A stretch of DNA of 52,782 nt from Croceicoccus ponticola. GTDB taxonomy: Bacteria > Pseudomonadota > Alphaproteobacteria > Sphingomonadales > Sphingomonadaceae. The position numbers were made by a program, and so were the translations under genes. The notes below the pieces were generated by a model. That model had not been told where the DNA came from and did no database searches. It saw only the letters and a list, made by a program, of their open reading frames with translations. The stretch is from the NCBI RefSeq assembly GCF_004004515.1, contig NZ_RXOL01000012.1:1-52782 (forward strand), given 5' to 3'. Positions 39,157-49,774 of the stretch are shown one piece after another; the first letter of the stretch is position 1, and the number at the start of each line of letters is the position of its first letter.

Positions 39157-39314
39157 GAGATCCTCGTGCAGTTTGCGTACCGCCGCGCCCACCAATTTGG
39201 GCCGGGGTGTGAATTGTCGTCGATGCCTATATAGAAAGCGCGAGCGCGATGGCAATTGGCACGGCCCCATCGAAGCGCATTCCTGTCCTGTTGTGCGGTA
39301 ATAGAGCGTATTTC

Positions 39315-40373
39315 ATGAGCCAAACCTATCTCGATCATGCGGCAAGCGCCCCGGTATTGGCCGAAGCGCGCGCCGCGATGCTCGACGGGCTTGCCCTCGA
39401 CGCCAATGCATCCAGCCCCCACGCGGGCGGTCGCGCGGCGCGGCGCGCGCTGGAAACCGCACGCGAACGGGTCGCGGCGGCACTGGGTTGGACCGGCGAA
39501 GTCATCTTCACCAGCGGGGCGAGCGAAGCGTTGGCCATTGCCCTCTCGCGCAGCCATGCGGCCCGCCGGATCGTTTCGGCGGTCGAGCATGAGGCGGTGA
39601 TGCGCCATGTTCCCGGCGCGCGCGTGGTGCCGGTCGATACGGGCGGGCTGGTCGATCCGGCCGCATTGGGCGACACGACCGACGCGCTGGTCGCCGTGCA
39701 GCAGGTCAACAATGAAACTGGCGTGATGCAGCCGCTTGGCGCTGTGGCCGATGCTGTGCGGAGTTGCGGCGGGGTGCTGCTTGCCGATTGCGCGCAGGCG
39801 GCGGGCAAGATCGCGCTGCCCGATTGCGACATGGCGGCGATCAGCGGCCACAAATTCGGCGCGCCGCCGGGCATCGGCGCTCTGCTGGTGCGCGACTTTG
39901 CCCTGCTCGCGCCGACCGGGGGGCAGGAGCGGGGTTATCGCGGCGGCACCGAAAACGTGCCCGGTGCGATGGCGATGGCCGCCGCGCTGGAAACGGGCAA
40001 TGACTGGATGGCAGAGGCGCTGCGCCTTCGCGCGCGGCTGGAAGATGCGATCATCGACGCCGGCGGCGAAGTCATGGCCCCGGCCAGCCCGCGTATCGCC
40101 ACCATCGGGTCCTACCGCATTCCGGGGCTGGCATCGGCAGTACAGCTGATCCGGCTCGACGGTGCGGGGATCGCGGTTTCGGCGGGCAGCGCCTGTTCGT
40201 CCGGATCGTTGCGGCCCAGCCGGGTACTGACCGCCATGGGAATGACGGAAAAGGCGTCGAGCGAGGTCATCCGCGTTTCCATCGGGCCGGACACGCGCGA
40301 TGCCGACGTCGACCGGTTTCTGGAAGTATGGTCCGGGCTGGCCGCGCAGGTCGGTGCGGGAGCCGGGGCATGA
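39315..40373 (+). CDS. cysteine desulfurase (class V aminotransferase fold), copy 1
   Basis: 352 aa. ATG 39315 gives MSQTYLDHAASAPVLAEARA; an upstream ATG at 39249 has no binding site. PLP-binding Lys180 (SGHKFGAPPG) and catalytic Cys294 in 'SAGSACSSGS' are present. His92 (VEHEAV) stacks on PLP. It removes sulfur from cysteine for Fe-S cluster or thio-cofactor synthesis. It is shorter than IscS (404 aa) and near NifS-like forms. Its stop overlaps the ATG of a second desulfurase gene, and a [2Fe-2S] ferredoxin follows. Confidence 0.93.
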   Translation: MSQTYLDHAASAPVLAEARAAMLDGLALDANASSPHAGGRAARRALETARERVAAALGWTGEVIFTSGASEALAIALSRSHAARRIVSAVEHEAVMRHVPGARVVPVDTGGLVDPAALGDTTDALVAVQQVNNETGVMQPLGAVADAVRSCGGVLLADCAQAAGKIALPDCDMAAISGHKFGAPPGIGALLVRDFALLAPTGGQERGYRGGTENVPGAMAMAAALETGNDWMAEALRLRARLEDAIIDAGGEVMAPASPRIATIGSYRIPGLASAVQLIRLDGAGIAVSAGSACSSGSLRPSRVLTAMGMTEKASSEVIRVSIGPDTRDADVDRFLEVWSGLAAQVGAGAGA

Positions 40374-41455
40374 TCTACCTCGATTACCAGGCGACGACCC
40401 CGCTGGCGCCAGAGTCGCGCGATGCGATGTTGCGCTGGCTCGACGGGCCGGAAGGAGTGGGGTTCGGCAATCCGCACAGTCCGCACCGCTATGGCCGTCA
40501 GGCGGCGGCCGCGGTCGAACTGGCGCGCGATCAGGTTGCGGCGCTGTTTCCGCCGGGCGGTCAGGTAATCTTCACCGGCAGCGCGACAGAGGCGCTGAAT
40601 ATCGTGATGCGCGGCTGCCAGCCGGTTCTGGCGGGCAGGGGCATTGCGGTATCGGCCATAGAACATGCCGCGGTCTGGGATACGGCAAGGTCGATGGCCA
40701 ATGCGTTTCATGCCATTCCGGTCGACGACGCGGGGCTGATCGCTTCCGATGCGCCGATCCCTGCCGACGTGGGCCTTGTCGCCGTCATGCAGGTGAACAA
40801 CGAGATCGGTACGATCCAGCCGGTGGCTGAAATCGCCCGCGCGGCCAAGGCGGGGGGCGCGTTGTTCCTGTGCGACGCAGTGCAAGCCGCCGGGCGCATG
40901 CCCGTGGCCATGGCCGATTGCATCGCCATTTCCGCGCACAAGCTGCACGGGCCGAAGGGCATCGGTGCACTGTGGTTTCGTGACGGCATCGAACTTGCCC
41001 CGCTGATCACCGGAGGAGGGCAGGAAAAGGGCTTGCGTTCAGGCACTTTGAGTCCCGCGCTGTGCGCCGGGTTCGGCGCTGCCGCAAAGTTGGCGGTGGA
41101 GCGGACGGAGCCTGATGGCCAGCATGTCGAGGCGCTGTGGACCCGCGCGCTTGAACTGTTCGACGGATGGACGATCAATGGCAGCCCGACCGCGCGCTGG
41201 CACGGCAATCTCAACCTGCGGCGGACGGGGCTCGATGTGGCAAGACTAATGTCCGAGGTCCGCGACGTTGCATTTTCGGCAGGATCGGCCTGTGCATCGG
41301 GCTCGGGGAAGCCGAGCCGGGTCTTGCAGGCCATCGGTTTGAATGACAAGGATGTCAAAACGTCGATCCGGCTTGGGTTCGGGCGATATACTGGGATGCA
41401 GGACCTGGAAAGTGCGGCCGCCGCGATCAACGCAGCGGCCAGGGCGCAAGGATAA
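40370..41455 (+). CDS. cysteine desulfurase, copy 2
   Basis: 361 aa. ATG 40370 overlaps the previous stop (ATGA). 'MIYLDYQATTPLAPESRDAM', PLP Lys191 (SAHKLHGPKG) and Cys308 in 'SAGSACASGS' are all intact; 'GGGQEKGLRSGTLSP' is the typical IscS/NifS substrate loop. Two consecutive active-looking desulfurases of low mutual identity suggest divided roles (for example Fe-S assembly versus tRNA thiolation) or an obligate heterodimer. Eight bases before the ferredoxin start. Confidence 0.93.
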   Translation: MIYLDYQATTPLAPESRDAMLRWLDGPEGVGFGNPHSPHRYGRQAAAAVELARDQVAALFPPGGQVIFTGSATEALNIVMRGCQPVLAGRGIAVSAIEHAAVWDTARSMANAFHAIPVDDAGLIASDAPIPADVGLVAVMQVNNEIGTIQPVAEIARAAKAGGALFLCDAVQAAGRMPVAMADCIAISAHKLHGPKGIGALWFRDGIELAPLITGGGQEKGLRSGTLSPALCAGFGAAAKLAVERTEPDGQHVEALWTRALELFDGWTINGSPTARWHGNLNLRRTGLDVARLMSEVRDVAFSAGSACASGSGKPSRVLQAIGLNDKDVKTSIRLGFGRYTGMQDLESAAAAINAAARAQG

Positions 41456-41462
41456 AAAGGTC

Positions 41463-41795
41463 ATGGTTCGGGTCACGTTCAAGACTGCCGAAGGCCGCAA
41501 GGTCGAAGCAGACGCCGCGCAGGGCGACACCCTGCTCTCCGCCGGTCAGGCCATCGGCATGCCGCTCGAAGGAACGTGCGAAGGCCAGATGGCCTGCTCC
41601 ACTTGCCACGTCGTCGTCGCACCGGAATGGTTCGGCAAGCTGGCCGCGGCGACGGATGATGAAGAGGACATGCTCGATCTGGCCGCCGGTGTCGAAGGAA
41701 CCAGCCGCCTGTCGTGCCAGATCGTCCTGACCCCGGAACTCGACGGTATCGAGGTTTCGATCCCTGCACATGTTCATAACGTCCGGCGCGATTGA
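41463..41795 (+). CDS. [2Fe-2S] ferredoxin, adrenodoxin-type
   Basis: 110 aa from ATG 41463 (AAAAGG site). Cluster ligands Cys39, Cys45, Cys48 and Cys85, spacing C-x5-C-x2-C-x36-C as in adrenodoxin/putidaredoxin/IscFdx ferredoxins. The sequence 'GTCEGQMACSTCHVVV' is diagnostic. It is placed directly after two cysteine desulfurases, so a role in Fe-S cluster assembly is most likely. It is also the only ferredoxin in the window that could feed electrons to the four Rieske oxygenases (inference). Confidence 0.94.
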   Translation: MVRVTFKTAEGRKVEADAAQGDTLLSAGQAIGMPLEGTCEGQMACSTCHVVVAPEWFGKLAAATDDEEDMLDLAAGVEGTSRLSCQIVLTPELDGIEVSIPAHVHNVRRD

Positions 41796-42078
41796 CGCGA
41801 CGGTTTGACACCCGGCAGCGGCAGCGGCTCGGCCGGCCCGGCTTGCCGAATAAAAATTTCTGTCAGGCGGCCACGCGTTAACGATTTTCCCGTGGGTTAG
41901 GGGAGGCGGAGTCGATGCCGCCGCCATGGCCCTTAGTCTTTGCAATTCCGCCGTTTTGTCGGGACCTCAAGTGCTGAAACTTTGGGCGCGCGAAGGGCGA
42001 TGATGCGAATTTGTTAACCAGATTGCGCAAGCATGACCGGCAAGCATTTCTTGTATGCCTTTGGGCGAAAAGGGATGC

Positions 42079-43050
42079 ATGGTCCATGCACCTCTCTCGC
42101 TCCGGCTTCGCGGCATTGCCACCGTCCTGATTGGCACGGTTGCCTGTGCGAACGCACTGCCTGCGCATGCCAGTGCAGGATCGGCGCTGATCGCGTCGGC
42201 GGTCGCCAATGTCGCTGTGGCCACCAATTGCCACCGCACCGGCTCCGCTATGTTTACAAGGGCCCAGACGGTTGGCGACGCCGCCCTGATCTCGCGCGAC
42301 AAAGTCAAACCACTCTCCGCGCTCGAACTCATGCGGCAGCAGCAGGCGGACACCGGTCGCTCGGCCAGTTTCGCTCAGATCGCAGCTGTCGATGCGCGCC
42401 CGTCCTATTTGCCCGCCTTCGCCGCGCAGGCCTCGGTCATCGCAGATGGAACGCCCGCGATCGTACCGGCGGCTTTGACCGGCATGGCCTGTGCCGAACG
42501 TTTCGACGTTATGCGCCCCGGCCTGTCGCGCTCGGGCTACGATTTCCTCGAAAGCCGAATTCTGCCGGTGTCGACGACAGCGTTTGATGCGCAATGGGGC
42601 CGGGTATCGCATTCTGGAGCAGGGGTGGCTCGCACCGCCTTGCTCAAGGCTGACGCGGGTGAAGGGGCGCTGCCCTACCGGATCGCCAAGGTGAACCGCT
42701 GGGTAAATGCCAAAATCGCATACACTTCCGATGCCAAGCTTTACGGCAAGGCGGATTATTGGGCGACGGTCGGCGAAACGCTGGCGCGCGGCAAGGGCGA
42801 TTGCGAGGACTACGCGATCGCCAAGATGGAACTGCTCGCCGCGATGGGCGTGTCGCGTGATGACATGTACCTGACGCTGGCCCGCGATCTGGTTCGGCGT
42901 GATGATCACGCGGTGCTGATCGTCAAAGTCGAAGGGCGCTCGATCCTGCTCGACAACGCAAGCGACGATTTGATCGATGGCGATAGCGCCAACGACTATC
43001 GGCCGATCCTGTCGTTCAATGGCGGCAAGCGTTTCCTGCACGGCTATTAA
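42079..43050 (+). CDS. LapG-type bacterial transglutaminase-like cysteine protease
   Basis: 323 aa from ATG 42079 (AAAGGGATGC before it); an ATG at 42055 is less likely. The signal peptide 'IATVLIGTVACANALPAHAS' directs it to the periplasm. The protease domain is at the C-terminus with the Cys-His-Asp triad: Cys242 in GDCEDYA, His277 in DDHAVLIV, Asp292 in LLDNAS, as in the DUF920/LapG family. LapG releases giant RTX adhesins from the outer membrane when c-di-GMP is low. Here it lies beside the HlyD/ABC/TolC/RTX locus, convergent with HlyD and 16 bases from its stop. No LapD receptor gene is visible in the window. The 283-base region upstream (41796-42078) holds GC-rich inverted repeats but no other gene. 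Confidence 0.9.
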   Translation: MVHAPLSLRLRGIATVLIGTVACANALPAHASAGSALIASAVANVAVATNCHRTGSAMFTRAQTVGDAALISRDKVKPLSALELMRQQQADTGRSASFAQIAAVDARPSYLPAFAAQASVIADGTPAIVPAALTGMACAERFDVMRPGLSRSGYDFLESRILPVSTTAFDAQWGRVSHSGAGVARTALLKADAGEGALPYRIAKVNRWVNAKIAYTSDAKLYGKADYWATVGETLARGKGDCEDYAIAKMELLAAMGVSRDDMYLTLARDLVRRDDHAVLIVKVEGRSILLDNASDDLIDGDSANDYRPILSFNGGKRFLHGY

Positions 43051-43066
43051 GCCGCGAGGATCGAGC

Positions 43067-44338
43067 TCACTTTTCCGTCAGGGCCGTATTCAAGCCGCGC
43101 GTGATCGGCTTTAGCAAATAGGCCAAAACGCTCTTGCGGCCGGTGATGATTTCCACCTCGCAAATCATGCCCGGCATGATCGCCAGTTTCTGACCCCGGT
43201 GACGGATGAAGGCGCGATCGGTTTCGATCTGGGCAAGATAGAAGCTTTCGCGCTCATTTTCGTCATAAACGCTGTCGGGGCTGATCTGGCGCACTTTGCC
43301 GGATAGGCCGCCATAGATCGAAAAGTCGAAGGCCGTGACCTTCACGTTGGCCCGATCGCCGACCTTGATGAAGGCGATGTCCGATGGACGGATCTTGGCT
43401 TCGACGAGAAGCCTGTCGCCGGTCGGGACGACCTGCATGATCGTTTCGCCCGGCGATACGAAACCGCCCACGGTCGAAACCTGAAGATCGTTCACGATGC
43501 CATCGACCGGCGCGCGCAGTTCGTTGCGCGAAACGCGGGCAGTGGCGCCCTTGATCGACTGTTCGTTGACCGCGATGCGCGTCGCCAGTTCGCTACGCTC
43601 GTTAAGCGCCTGTTGCTGGAAATCCAGCCTTTCGCTGGACAATTGCGCCTGCGCCTCGCTTATCGCGGCGCGCGCGCGCTGGACTCCTTGCCGTGCGGCG
43701 CTGAGCCGTCCCTGCACGTCCACGACTTCGCGTTGCGCAGTCAGCAGTTCGGTTTGCGGAACGATGCCCTGTTTGGCGAGCGGGGCGAGCATGTTCATCT
43801 GCTCTTGCGCCAGCCTCAGGCTGCTTTGCAGGGATTCTGCCGTCGCTTCGCCTTCGCGCATGTCGCGGCGGCGCTGTTCGATCGCGGCGGCAAGTGCCTG
43901 CTGGCGACTGCTCGCCGCGGCCTGACGGACCTGTTGAAGGCGCTGTTCCTGAGCGCAAATGCTGCCTGGGCCGCATCCGGAACCCTGTCCCTGCGCTTCG
44001 CGCTGCAATCGTGCGGAACGGGCTTCCATCAGCTCCGTCTCGGTCTCCAACTGGCCAAGCTGGCTCGCGCTTTCGCTGTCGTTCAATCGGATAAGCAATT
44101 CACCGCGCTTCACCTGCTGGCCATTCTGCACAAGGATCTGTTCGACGGTGGCGGGATCGGCCGCCTGCACGACCTGCACCTTGCTGTTTGGGATAACCTT
44201 GCCCTGACCGCGCGTGATGTCGTCCAGCGGGGCGAAGGCCGACCAGAATACGAGTGCGAAAAGACCCGTCGCGGACACGACGATCAGCCGGCGGCTCGAA
44301 TCCATTCGAGCCCAACGCGCTTTGAAATTGTCGATCAT
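43067..44338 (-). CDS. type I secretion periplasmic adaptor (HlyD/LapC family)
   Basis: 423 aa. A cytoplasmic N-terminus, one membrane segment about 18-37 ([20 protein letters not shown]), a long coiled-coil hairpin (about 90-250, rich in Gln/Arg/Glu), a half-lipoyl region, and a C-terminal '[20 protein letters not shown]' beta domain, the usual HlyD order. An extra Cys pair ([10 protein letters not shown]) interrupts the first coiled-coil helix. ATG 44338 overlaps the hydrolase stop (ATGA). It bridges the ABC transporter and the TolC-like channel. Confidence 0.93.
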   Translation of the reverse strand: MIDNFKARWARMDSSRRLIVVSATGLFALVFWSAFAPLDDITRGQGKVIPNSKVQVVQAADPATVEQILVQNGQQVKRGELLIRLNDSESASQLGQLETETELMEARSARLQREAQGQGSGCGPGSICAQEQRLQQVRQAAASSRQQALAAAIEQRRRDMREGEATAESLQSSLRLAQEQMNMLAPLAKQGIVPQTELLTAQREVVDVQGRLSAARQGVQRARAAISEAQAQLSSERLDFQQQALNERSELATRIAVNEQSIKGATARVSRNELRAPVDGIVNDLQVSTVGGFVSPGETIMQVVPTGDRLLVEAKIRPSDIAFIKVGDRANVKVTAFDFSIYGGLSGKVRQISPDSVYDENERESFYLAQIETDRAFIRHRGQKLAIMPGMICEVEIITGRKSVLAYLLKPITRGLNTALTEK

Positions 44339-45432
44339 GCGCCGGGTTCCGGATCTTTCGACGAGAGATTGGTCATCAGGCCGGGAGCGGGCTGAGCGTC
44401 ACCGACAGTGTCAGCGACCGTTGTCGACGCCGCGGCCTGATGCTGCCCATGGTTGGCTATGAGCTGGCGGTACTTGCCGGCCTTGGGCAGTTCCAGCCGC
44501 CAACCCTTGGTCGTGTCGATCCGCCCGCCGATGTCGTTGGTTGCATGGCGGTCCTGAACGTCAGGTGCGACCGTCAGGCCATTTTCGAACAAACCTGTAG
44601 GAACATCCGCGATTCCGTCTTCGACCGTGTCGGCAAGGCGCACCGATGGAATCAGCTCTGCCGCGCTGTAGCGTGCGTTGAATGCCCGCGCACTGCCAAG
44701 GCCGCCGTTAAAGCGATAGAAGATGTGGCTACCCAGTTGCCGCACTTTGCCCAGCGAATAAGCCCAGCGCGGCACGACATAATCGGCGTGATAATGAGTC
44801 GCCGTGCCGACGCTTTCCTCAACCCGACCGGACAGTGCATCGCGTGCGATCCGTTCGGCCGACGCCCAAGCGCCGGCGGCGGGACGGCGGCCAAGCGAGC
44901 CATCGCAGGTAAAACTGAACTGGCAGACGCGCTGGTTCGACCCTTGGTACACCACGCCGCAGACGGAATTGGGATAGGCAGGGTGACGAACTCGGTTCAG
45001 CACGACCTGCGCCACGGCACGTTTGCCGTCTTCGGGTTCGAACCCGGCTTCGTAGTAGATCGCCTGCGTCAGGCAACGCTGAGCATTGACCGGAACTTCG
45101 CCAGTGCCAAAGCCGCGCATGCGTTCAAGCGGAAGGCTTGAGAAAGTGATCTCGGCATTGCGCTCTTTCGCGCTTTCGCCCTCGGCTACGAGCTCGCTCT
45201 TCTCGCCTTCGGTCAAGGCCGCGACCGCGCGTTGCTGCGCCCTGGCGGTGTCGACCGGTGATGGCACTGCTTTCGCCTCTCCCGTCAGCCCGCCGGGCAT
45301 CATCGTGGTGGCGCCAAGAATGATGAGGGGCGCGGCAGCGAACACACCGAGCAGCGCTACGCGAGCGCCGGTCAGGCGCTGCGCAAGGATACCGGCGATG
45401 CCAGTCCTAGCTGCGGGTTTCGATACCGACAC
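44335..45432 (-). CDS. cell wall hydrolase (SleB/CwlJ type), membrane-anchored
   Basis: 365 aa from GTG 45432, which lies 26 bases inside the ABC transporter 3' end (GAGG nine bases before). An N-terminal hydrophobic segment ([20 protein letters not shown]) anchors or exports it. The hydrolase_2 domain has catalytic '[20 protein letters not shown]' (conserved Glu), '[11 protein letters not shown]', and the '[10 protein letters not shown]' disulfide region. It cleaves peptidoglycan, probably to let the T1SS pass the wall. It sits between the ABC and HlyD genes with overlaps on both sides, so it is part of the secretion operon. Confidence 0.88.
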   Translation of the reverse strand: MSVSKPAARTGIAGILAQRLTGARVALLGVFAAAPLIILGATTMMPGGLTGEAKAVPSPVDTARAQQRAVAALTEGEKSELVAEGESAKERNAEITFSSLPLERMRGFGTGEVPVNAQRCLTQAIYYEAGFEPEDGKRAVAQVVLNRVRHPAYPNSVCGVVYQGSNQRVCQFSFTCDGSLGRRPAAGAWASAERIARDALSGRVEESVGTATHYHADYVVPRWAYSLGKVRQLGSHIFYRFNGGLGSARAFNARYSAAELIPSVRLADTVEDGIADVPTGLFENGLTVAPDVQDRHATNDIGGRIDTTKGWRLELPKAGKYRQLIANHGQHQAAASTTVADTVGDAQPAPGLMTNLSSKDPEPGA

Positions 45433-47578
45433 TTTTGATAACCTCGTCTTTCTTGCCGTCAGCCACGATCTGGCCGTCGCTGACGACTATGACTCTGTCG
45501 CACAACGCAAATAGGGCAGGCCGGTGAGTCGCGACAACCAGCGTTTGAGTAGGTGTCAGACTTTGTGACAGTGATTCGATAAACAGGTTTTCGGTCTGCG
45601 AATCCATCGCGCCCGTCGGTTCGTCGAGAAAAAACAGCTGACATGGCGCAACGAACGCGCGGGCAAGCGCCAGGAAGTTGCGCTGCCCGCCCGAAAGCGA
45701 ACGCCCGCCTTCGCCCACCGCGCGGTCGAAACCGCCAGCGTCACGCGAAAGGAACCGGTCAGCGCCAACCTTGCGGAGTGCGGCAATCAGCTGCTGCTCG
45801 CTCGCCCGCGGGCCGCCCAGCGCCAGGTTGTCCTTGATCGTGCCGGAAAACAGGTTCGAATCCTGAGCGACGAACCGGAAATTGCGGCGGATGTCGTGCG
45901 GGCGATATTGCCGGGCATCGATACCGTCGATGAGCATCGCGCCTTCGTCAGGTTCGAAAAGCCCGCACATCACACGGCCCAGTGTCGATTTGCCCGATGC
46001 GACGCGGCCGATGATCGCGATGCGTTCGCCCGGACGGATGACGAGATTGACGTTCTTGAGCGATGGAACGCTGGACCCGGGGTATGCGAAATTCACGCCC
46101 TGCATCGCGACGTTGGCCGAACGGACCTGCGGCGGCAGCGAACTACTGCCCATCTTGCGCTCGTCCGGACCTTCCCAAAGCTGTTCGATGGAATCGAGCG
46201 TTTCGCTGGCCTGCTTCCATCGGGTGAGCAAGTAGGCCAGTTGCCCGGCGGGAGACAGCGCACGCGATGCGAGCATGACGATGGCGATGATCGCACCCAT
46301 CGAGATGATCCCGGCGTCGAACATGTAGTAACCGCCGATCACCAGCGAGATCGTCGAAATCTGCTGGAAGGTCGAAGCCGCTCCGATCGCGGTGGAATTC
46401 ACCTCTCGAAGTCGTTTTTGCGACCGGCTGGCCATGTCGGAGATGCGACGCCAGCGACCCAGCATCTCGCCTTCGCCGGCAATGCTTTTCAGCGTTTCAA
46501 GCCCGGCAATCGATTCCACCAGCTGGGTCTGTTGCAAACCATAGTCGGCCTGCGCATCGCGTGTGGTGTCGCTGATCTTGCGTTGCAGATGAATGCCGAG
46601 CACGATCATCGCACCGATGATAAGCAGCGGGATCAATGCCAGTGGTCCCGCGATGATCGCGATGAAACCGATGAACACGAACAGGAAGAACACGTCGACA
46701 ACCAGCACGATCGTCGTCGAGGCAAAGAAATCGCGCACCGTGGCATATTCGCTGACGCGGGCGACAAGATTACCGGTATGGCCGGTTTTCGACGCCAGGG
46801 GCCGCGACATGACGCGCGCGTAGATTTTCTGCGAAAGGCTGATGTCTAGATCGCGGCTGATCTCGTCGAGCACGTTAGTTCGCGCCTTTCGCAACGCGAA
46901 TTCGAGAGCAAAGGCGATGCCGACGCCGAGTGCGAGCACCCACAGGCTGGATGTTGCGCGGTTGGGGATGACGCGATCGTACACGTTCATCGTGAAGATG
47001 GGCAGTGCGACCGCGAGGAAGTTGATGACGATCGAAGCGACGATTACCGGCCAGAACTCACGCCGGCGCTTGGCAATTTCGGACCAGAACCAATGGGCAC
47101 GGGCGCGTTGATGCCATGGTTGTCCCGCATCTCGAAGCGTCGAAGGATCGCCTTCCACCGACAGCAGGGTCAGCGGCGAGCTTTGCGCGAATGGCGCGGC
47201 GGCTTGCCACGTTTCCTTGGCATATCCGGGCATCCAGACCAGGACATCGTCGCCCTCGCGATCGAGCAATAGCGAGAGCGATCCGTCAGCGGTCCGCACG
47301 ATCAAGGGATAGTGCGACTTCGCCAGGGGCAGCGATTTGGCGTGCTTCTCGTCGTAATTAAGCCCGAGCAAATCCAGCGCCGGCCCGGCCTGATGCCAGG
47401 GCAACGATCCATCGGGCGCAAAAGCGAGCGAGGATGCCAGAGTTGCTGTGGCAAAAGGGGTGTCGAAATGCCGTGCAACGCGAGCCAGGCAGGCGATCAA
47501 TTGATCGACCTGCCTGGCGGGCGTGTCACCCGCAACTTGCGGGGCGGTTTCGAACTTTTCCGGCGCGGCCGAATTCAT
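45407..47578 (-). CDS. type I secretion ABC transporter (LapB/LssB-like)
   Basis: 723 aa from ATG 47578; the ATG two codons earlier sits too close to its AACGAG. The N-terminal about 130 residues resemble a C39-like domain ([20 protein letters not shown]) without a clear catalytic Cys-His pair, so it would bind but not cut substrates. Six membrane segments follow (e.g. [20 protein letters not shown]). The nucleotide-binding domain has Walker [10 protein letters not shown], signature LSGGQRNF and Walker [10 protein letters not shown]. It exports the RTX protein encoded upstream in the operon. Its 3' end overlaps the hydrolase start. Confidence 0.94.
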   Translation of the reverse strand: MNSAAPEKFETAPQVAGDTPARQVDQLIACLARVARHFDTPFATATLASSLAFAPDGSLPWHQAGPALDLLGLNYDEKHAKSLPLAKSHYPLIVRTADGSLSLLLDREGDDVLVWMPGYAKETWQAAAPFAQSSPLTLLSVEGDPSTLRDAGQPWHQRARAHWFWSEIAKRRREFWPVIVASIVINFLAVALPIFTMNVYDRVIPNRATSSLWVLALGVGIAFALEFALRKARTNVLDEISRDLDISLSQKIYARVMSRPLASKTGHTGNLVARVSEYATVRDFFASTTIVLVVDVFFLFVFIGFIAIIAGPLALIPLLIIGAMIVLGIHLQRKISDTTRDAQADYGLQQTQLVESIAGLETLKSIAGEGEMLGRWRRISDMASRSQKRLREVNSTAIGAASTFQQISTISLVIGGYYMFDAGIISMGAIIAIVMLASRALSPAGQLAYLLTRWKQASETLDSIEQLWEGPDERKMGSSSLPPQVRSANVAMQGVNFAYPGSSVPSLKNVNLVIRPGERIAIIGRVASGKSTLGRVMCGLFEPDEGAMLIDGIDARQYRPHDIRRNFRFVAQDSNLFSGTIKDNLALGGPRASEQQLIAALRKVGADRFLSRDAGGFDRAVGEGGRSLSGGQRNFLALARAFVAPCQLFFLDEPTGAMDSQTENLFIESLSQSLTPTQTLVVATHRPALFALCDRVIVVSDGQIVADGKKDEVIKSVGIETRS

Positions 47579-47617
47579 GAACATTCTCGTTCTGAAAGGC
47601 GGCGCCGTGCCGCCCGC

Positions 47618-49018
47618 TTACTTGGGATAAACGCGGCTTTCGCGTTCCGCCGGGATATGCGGACCGTAATCAAAACGCTCGCGTTCCTTTTCACCCGCAC
47701 CATAATGGGGCGGCACCGACAACGCATCGAGGAAGCGGTTGGTGGCAGCCAGAGTCTGGTATTGGGCGAAGATTTCCGAGAAACGCGCGGTTTCGAGCCG
47801 AACCTGCACGTTGTAGCGCGTGTTCTGCGCATCGAGCACGTCGAGCAACGAACGGCGACCAACATTGAACTGGCCCTGATAGGATTCGAGCAGTTTGTCG
47901 GTGACGGCGCTTTGCGTGGTCAGTTCACCGGCGATGCGGCCCTGCGTCAGCAGCGCGTTCCATGCCATGCGGACATCTTCCTCGGCCTCACGCTCACGCG
48001 TGTGAAGGCGGAAGCGGGCCTCGCTCGAACGGCGGACCATTTCCTGGTACTTCGCGTGGTTGATGCCGCTGTCGAAGATCGTCCAGCGCACATAGGCGCG
48101 CGCCATCAGGTCGTTGGTCGTGCCCTTGAACCCGTCGATGTCGTCGCCGGTGCGGGCGTAGGCATCGACGCCCACGGTGGGATAAAGGTCGCCCTTGGCG
48201 CTGGCCGCCAGCGCACGCGCGGCATCGACGTCGGCCTTCGCTTCGAGCACCAGCGGATTGCGGGTGCGGGCAAGCCCGACCGCATCGGCTTCGTTGGTCG
48301 GCATGGCGCCCCTGAGATCGGGCGGGGTCATGACGTTGTCGATGGTCAATCCGGTCAGCGACTGCAGACGGATCTTGGCGTTCTGAAGCGTTTCTGCCGA
48401 TTCAGCCTCGCGGATGAGGGCGGCCTGAAGCCGTTCCTCCGCCTGCTGGCGATCCGCGATGGAGATCGAACCCTGGTCTACACCCTTACCCAGATTGCCC
48501 ACGAGTTCGCGGTGGAACGCTGTATTGTCCATCGACGCAGCAAAGACGCGCTGTTGCAGCATTACGTCGAGATATTGACGAGCAATCTGCAGGGCGATGA
48601 ATTCTGAGCGTTCGAGCACGCGCAGCGAAGCGCCATCGACGCGTGCAGCCTGACGCAGCAATTCGCCACGGCGACGACCGAAGTCGAGCACTGTCCAGTC
48701 AGCCGAAATCTTGGCTTCCATGGGATAGAGCCAGTCTTCGGAAATCCCAAGCGAGCGGCGTGTCGGATTTTCGAGATTGCGAGCCCCGACGCTGCCTTCG
48801 ATGTTGATCCGTGGGCCATACAGACCTTGCGCCTGCTTGCGCTCGAACTGGATCGCCTCCTTGTTCATCTGAGCCTGGCTGATCTGCGGGTTCGAATCGA
48901 CGCCGATGGCGATCGCTTCGGACATCGAAACTGGCGCGCCCTGTGCAAGGGCTGTACCGGACACCGAGGCGCTGAGAAGGCCTGCGGCGGCGGCGGCGAA
49001 CTTGAGATAAGTTTTCAT
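47618..49018 (-). CDS. TolC-family outer membrane efflux protein (LapE-like)
   Basis: 466 aa. Signal peptide ending 'SVSGTALAQG'. Two TolC halves with long alpha-helical hairpins: 'SMSEAIAIGVDSNPQISQAQ' and 'DAVGLARTRNPLVLEAKADV'; 'VLDFGRRRGELLRQAARVD' and 'TIFDSGINHAKYQEMVRRSS' are the repeat signatures. It provides the outer membrane tunnel for the type I secretion system. 39 bases before the ABC start and 12 bases after the OmpA-like gene. Confidence 0.94.
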   Translation of the reverse strand: MKTYLKFAAAAAGLLSASVSGTALAQGAPVSMSEAIAIGVDSNPQISQAQMNKEAIQFERKQAQGLYGPRINIEGSVGARNLENPTRRSLGISEDWLYPMEAKISADWTVLDFGRRRGELLRQAARVDGASLRVLERSEFIALQIARQYLDVMLQQRVFAASMDNTAFHRELVGNLGKGVDQGSISIADRQQAEERLQAALIREAESAETLQNAKIRLQSLTGLTIDNVMTPPDLRGAMPTNEADAVGLARTRNPLVLEAKADVDAARALAASAKGDLYPTVGVDAYARTGDDIDGFKGTTNDLMARAYVRWTIFDSGINHAKYQEMVRRSSEARFRLHTREREAEEDVRMAWNALLTQGRIAGELTTQSAVTDKLLESYQGQFNVGRRSLLDVLDAQNTRYNVQVRLETARFSEIFAQYQTLAATNRFLDALSVPPHYGAGEKERERFDYGPHIPAERESRVYPK

Positions 49019-49030
49019 GTTCGTCCCCCC

Positions 49031-49741
49031 TTACTGGACGTTGAGTTCGACACGACGGTTCTGCAATTCGCGAACCCCGTCTGCGGTCGGCACGCGCAGT
49101 TTGCTTTCACCGAAAGCGGCGCTGCTGATGATCGTGTCGTTGAGACCGCGCGCAGTGAGATAGGACCGCACTGCCGCGTTGCGACGTTCGGCAAGACCCA
49201 TGTTGTAACCGTCCGAACCGGAAGTGTCGGTATAGCCGCCAAGCTGGACCGAGATGCGGCTGCAATCGGCGAGACCGGCGATAGCGCCATCGAGCGTGCT
49301 GGCTGCTTCGGGCGTGATTTCGGCCGAATCCCAGTCGAAGAACACAATGAAGTTGCCGGTGTTGCAAGCCGCGGGTGGCGGCGGCGGAGGCGGCGGAGCC
49401 AGCGGCGCGGGCGGCGCCATCCAACGCAGGTATGCCGCGTCGCACTTGCGGATCGAATCTTCGTCCCGCAGGTCGTTCTTCATGAAGCCGATCGCGATCG
49501 CGCACTGCACTTTTGCTTCGGATGCCCACATGTAGCGCGTGTCGATCGCGTTAACGACCGCCGGATCGAGCGTCGCGGCCAGAGATGCGTCGTAACGCAT
49601 TTCCAGTTCCGACTTCAGCGAGCCGTCGTCGAGCGACATGAGATCGGATCCGCTTTGCGCGGAAGCCGGAGCGGAAATTACGAATGCAGCGGCAGACACG
49701 CTCGCGAGAACGTACCAGCTGTGCTTAGGCCAGCTCTTCAT
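49031..49741 (-). CDS. OmpA-family protein with Pro-rich linker
   Basis: 236 aa. Signal peptide ending 'VISAPASAQSG'. A small N-terminal domain of unknown type contains two Cys. A Pro-rich linker (APLAPPPPPPPPAA) leads to a C-terminal OmpA/MotB domain: 'FIVFFDWDSAEITPEA', 'QLGGYTDTSGSDGYNMGLAE', 'RRNAAVRSYL', which binds peptidoglycan. It lies in the RTX-TolC-ABC operon and resembles the LapF/OmpA proteins that accompany T1SS loci, probably fixing the system to the cell wall. Confidence 0.9.
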   Translation of the reverse strand: MKSWPKHSWYVLASVSAAAFVISAPASAQSGSDLMSLDDGSLKSELEMRYDASLAATLDPAVVNAIDTRYMWASEAKVQCAIAIGFMKNDLRDEDSIRKCDAAYLRWMAPPAPLAPPPPPPPPAACNTGNFIVFFDWDSAEITPEAASTLDGAIAGLADCSRISVQLGGYTDTSGSDGYNMGLAERRNAAVRSYLTARGLNDTIISSAAFGESKLRVPTADGVRELQNRRVELNVQ

Positions 49742-49774
49742 TGGAAAGACCCCCTTGTTAACTTTCCGGTCGGA

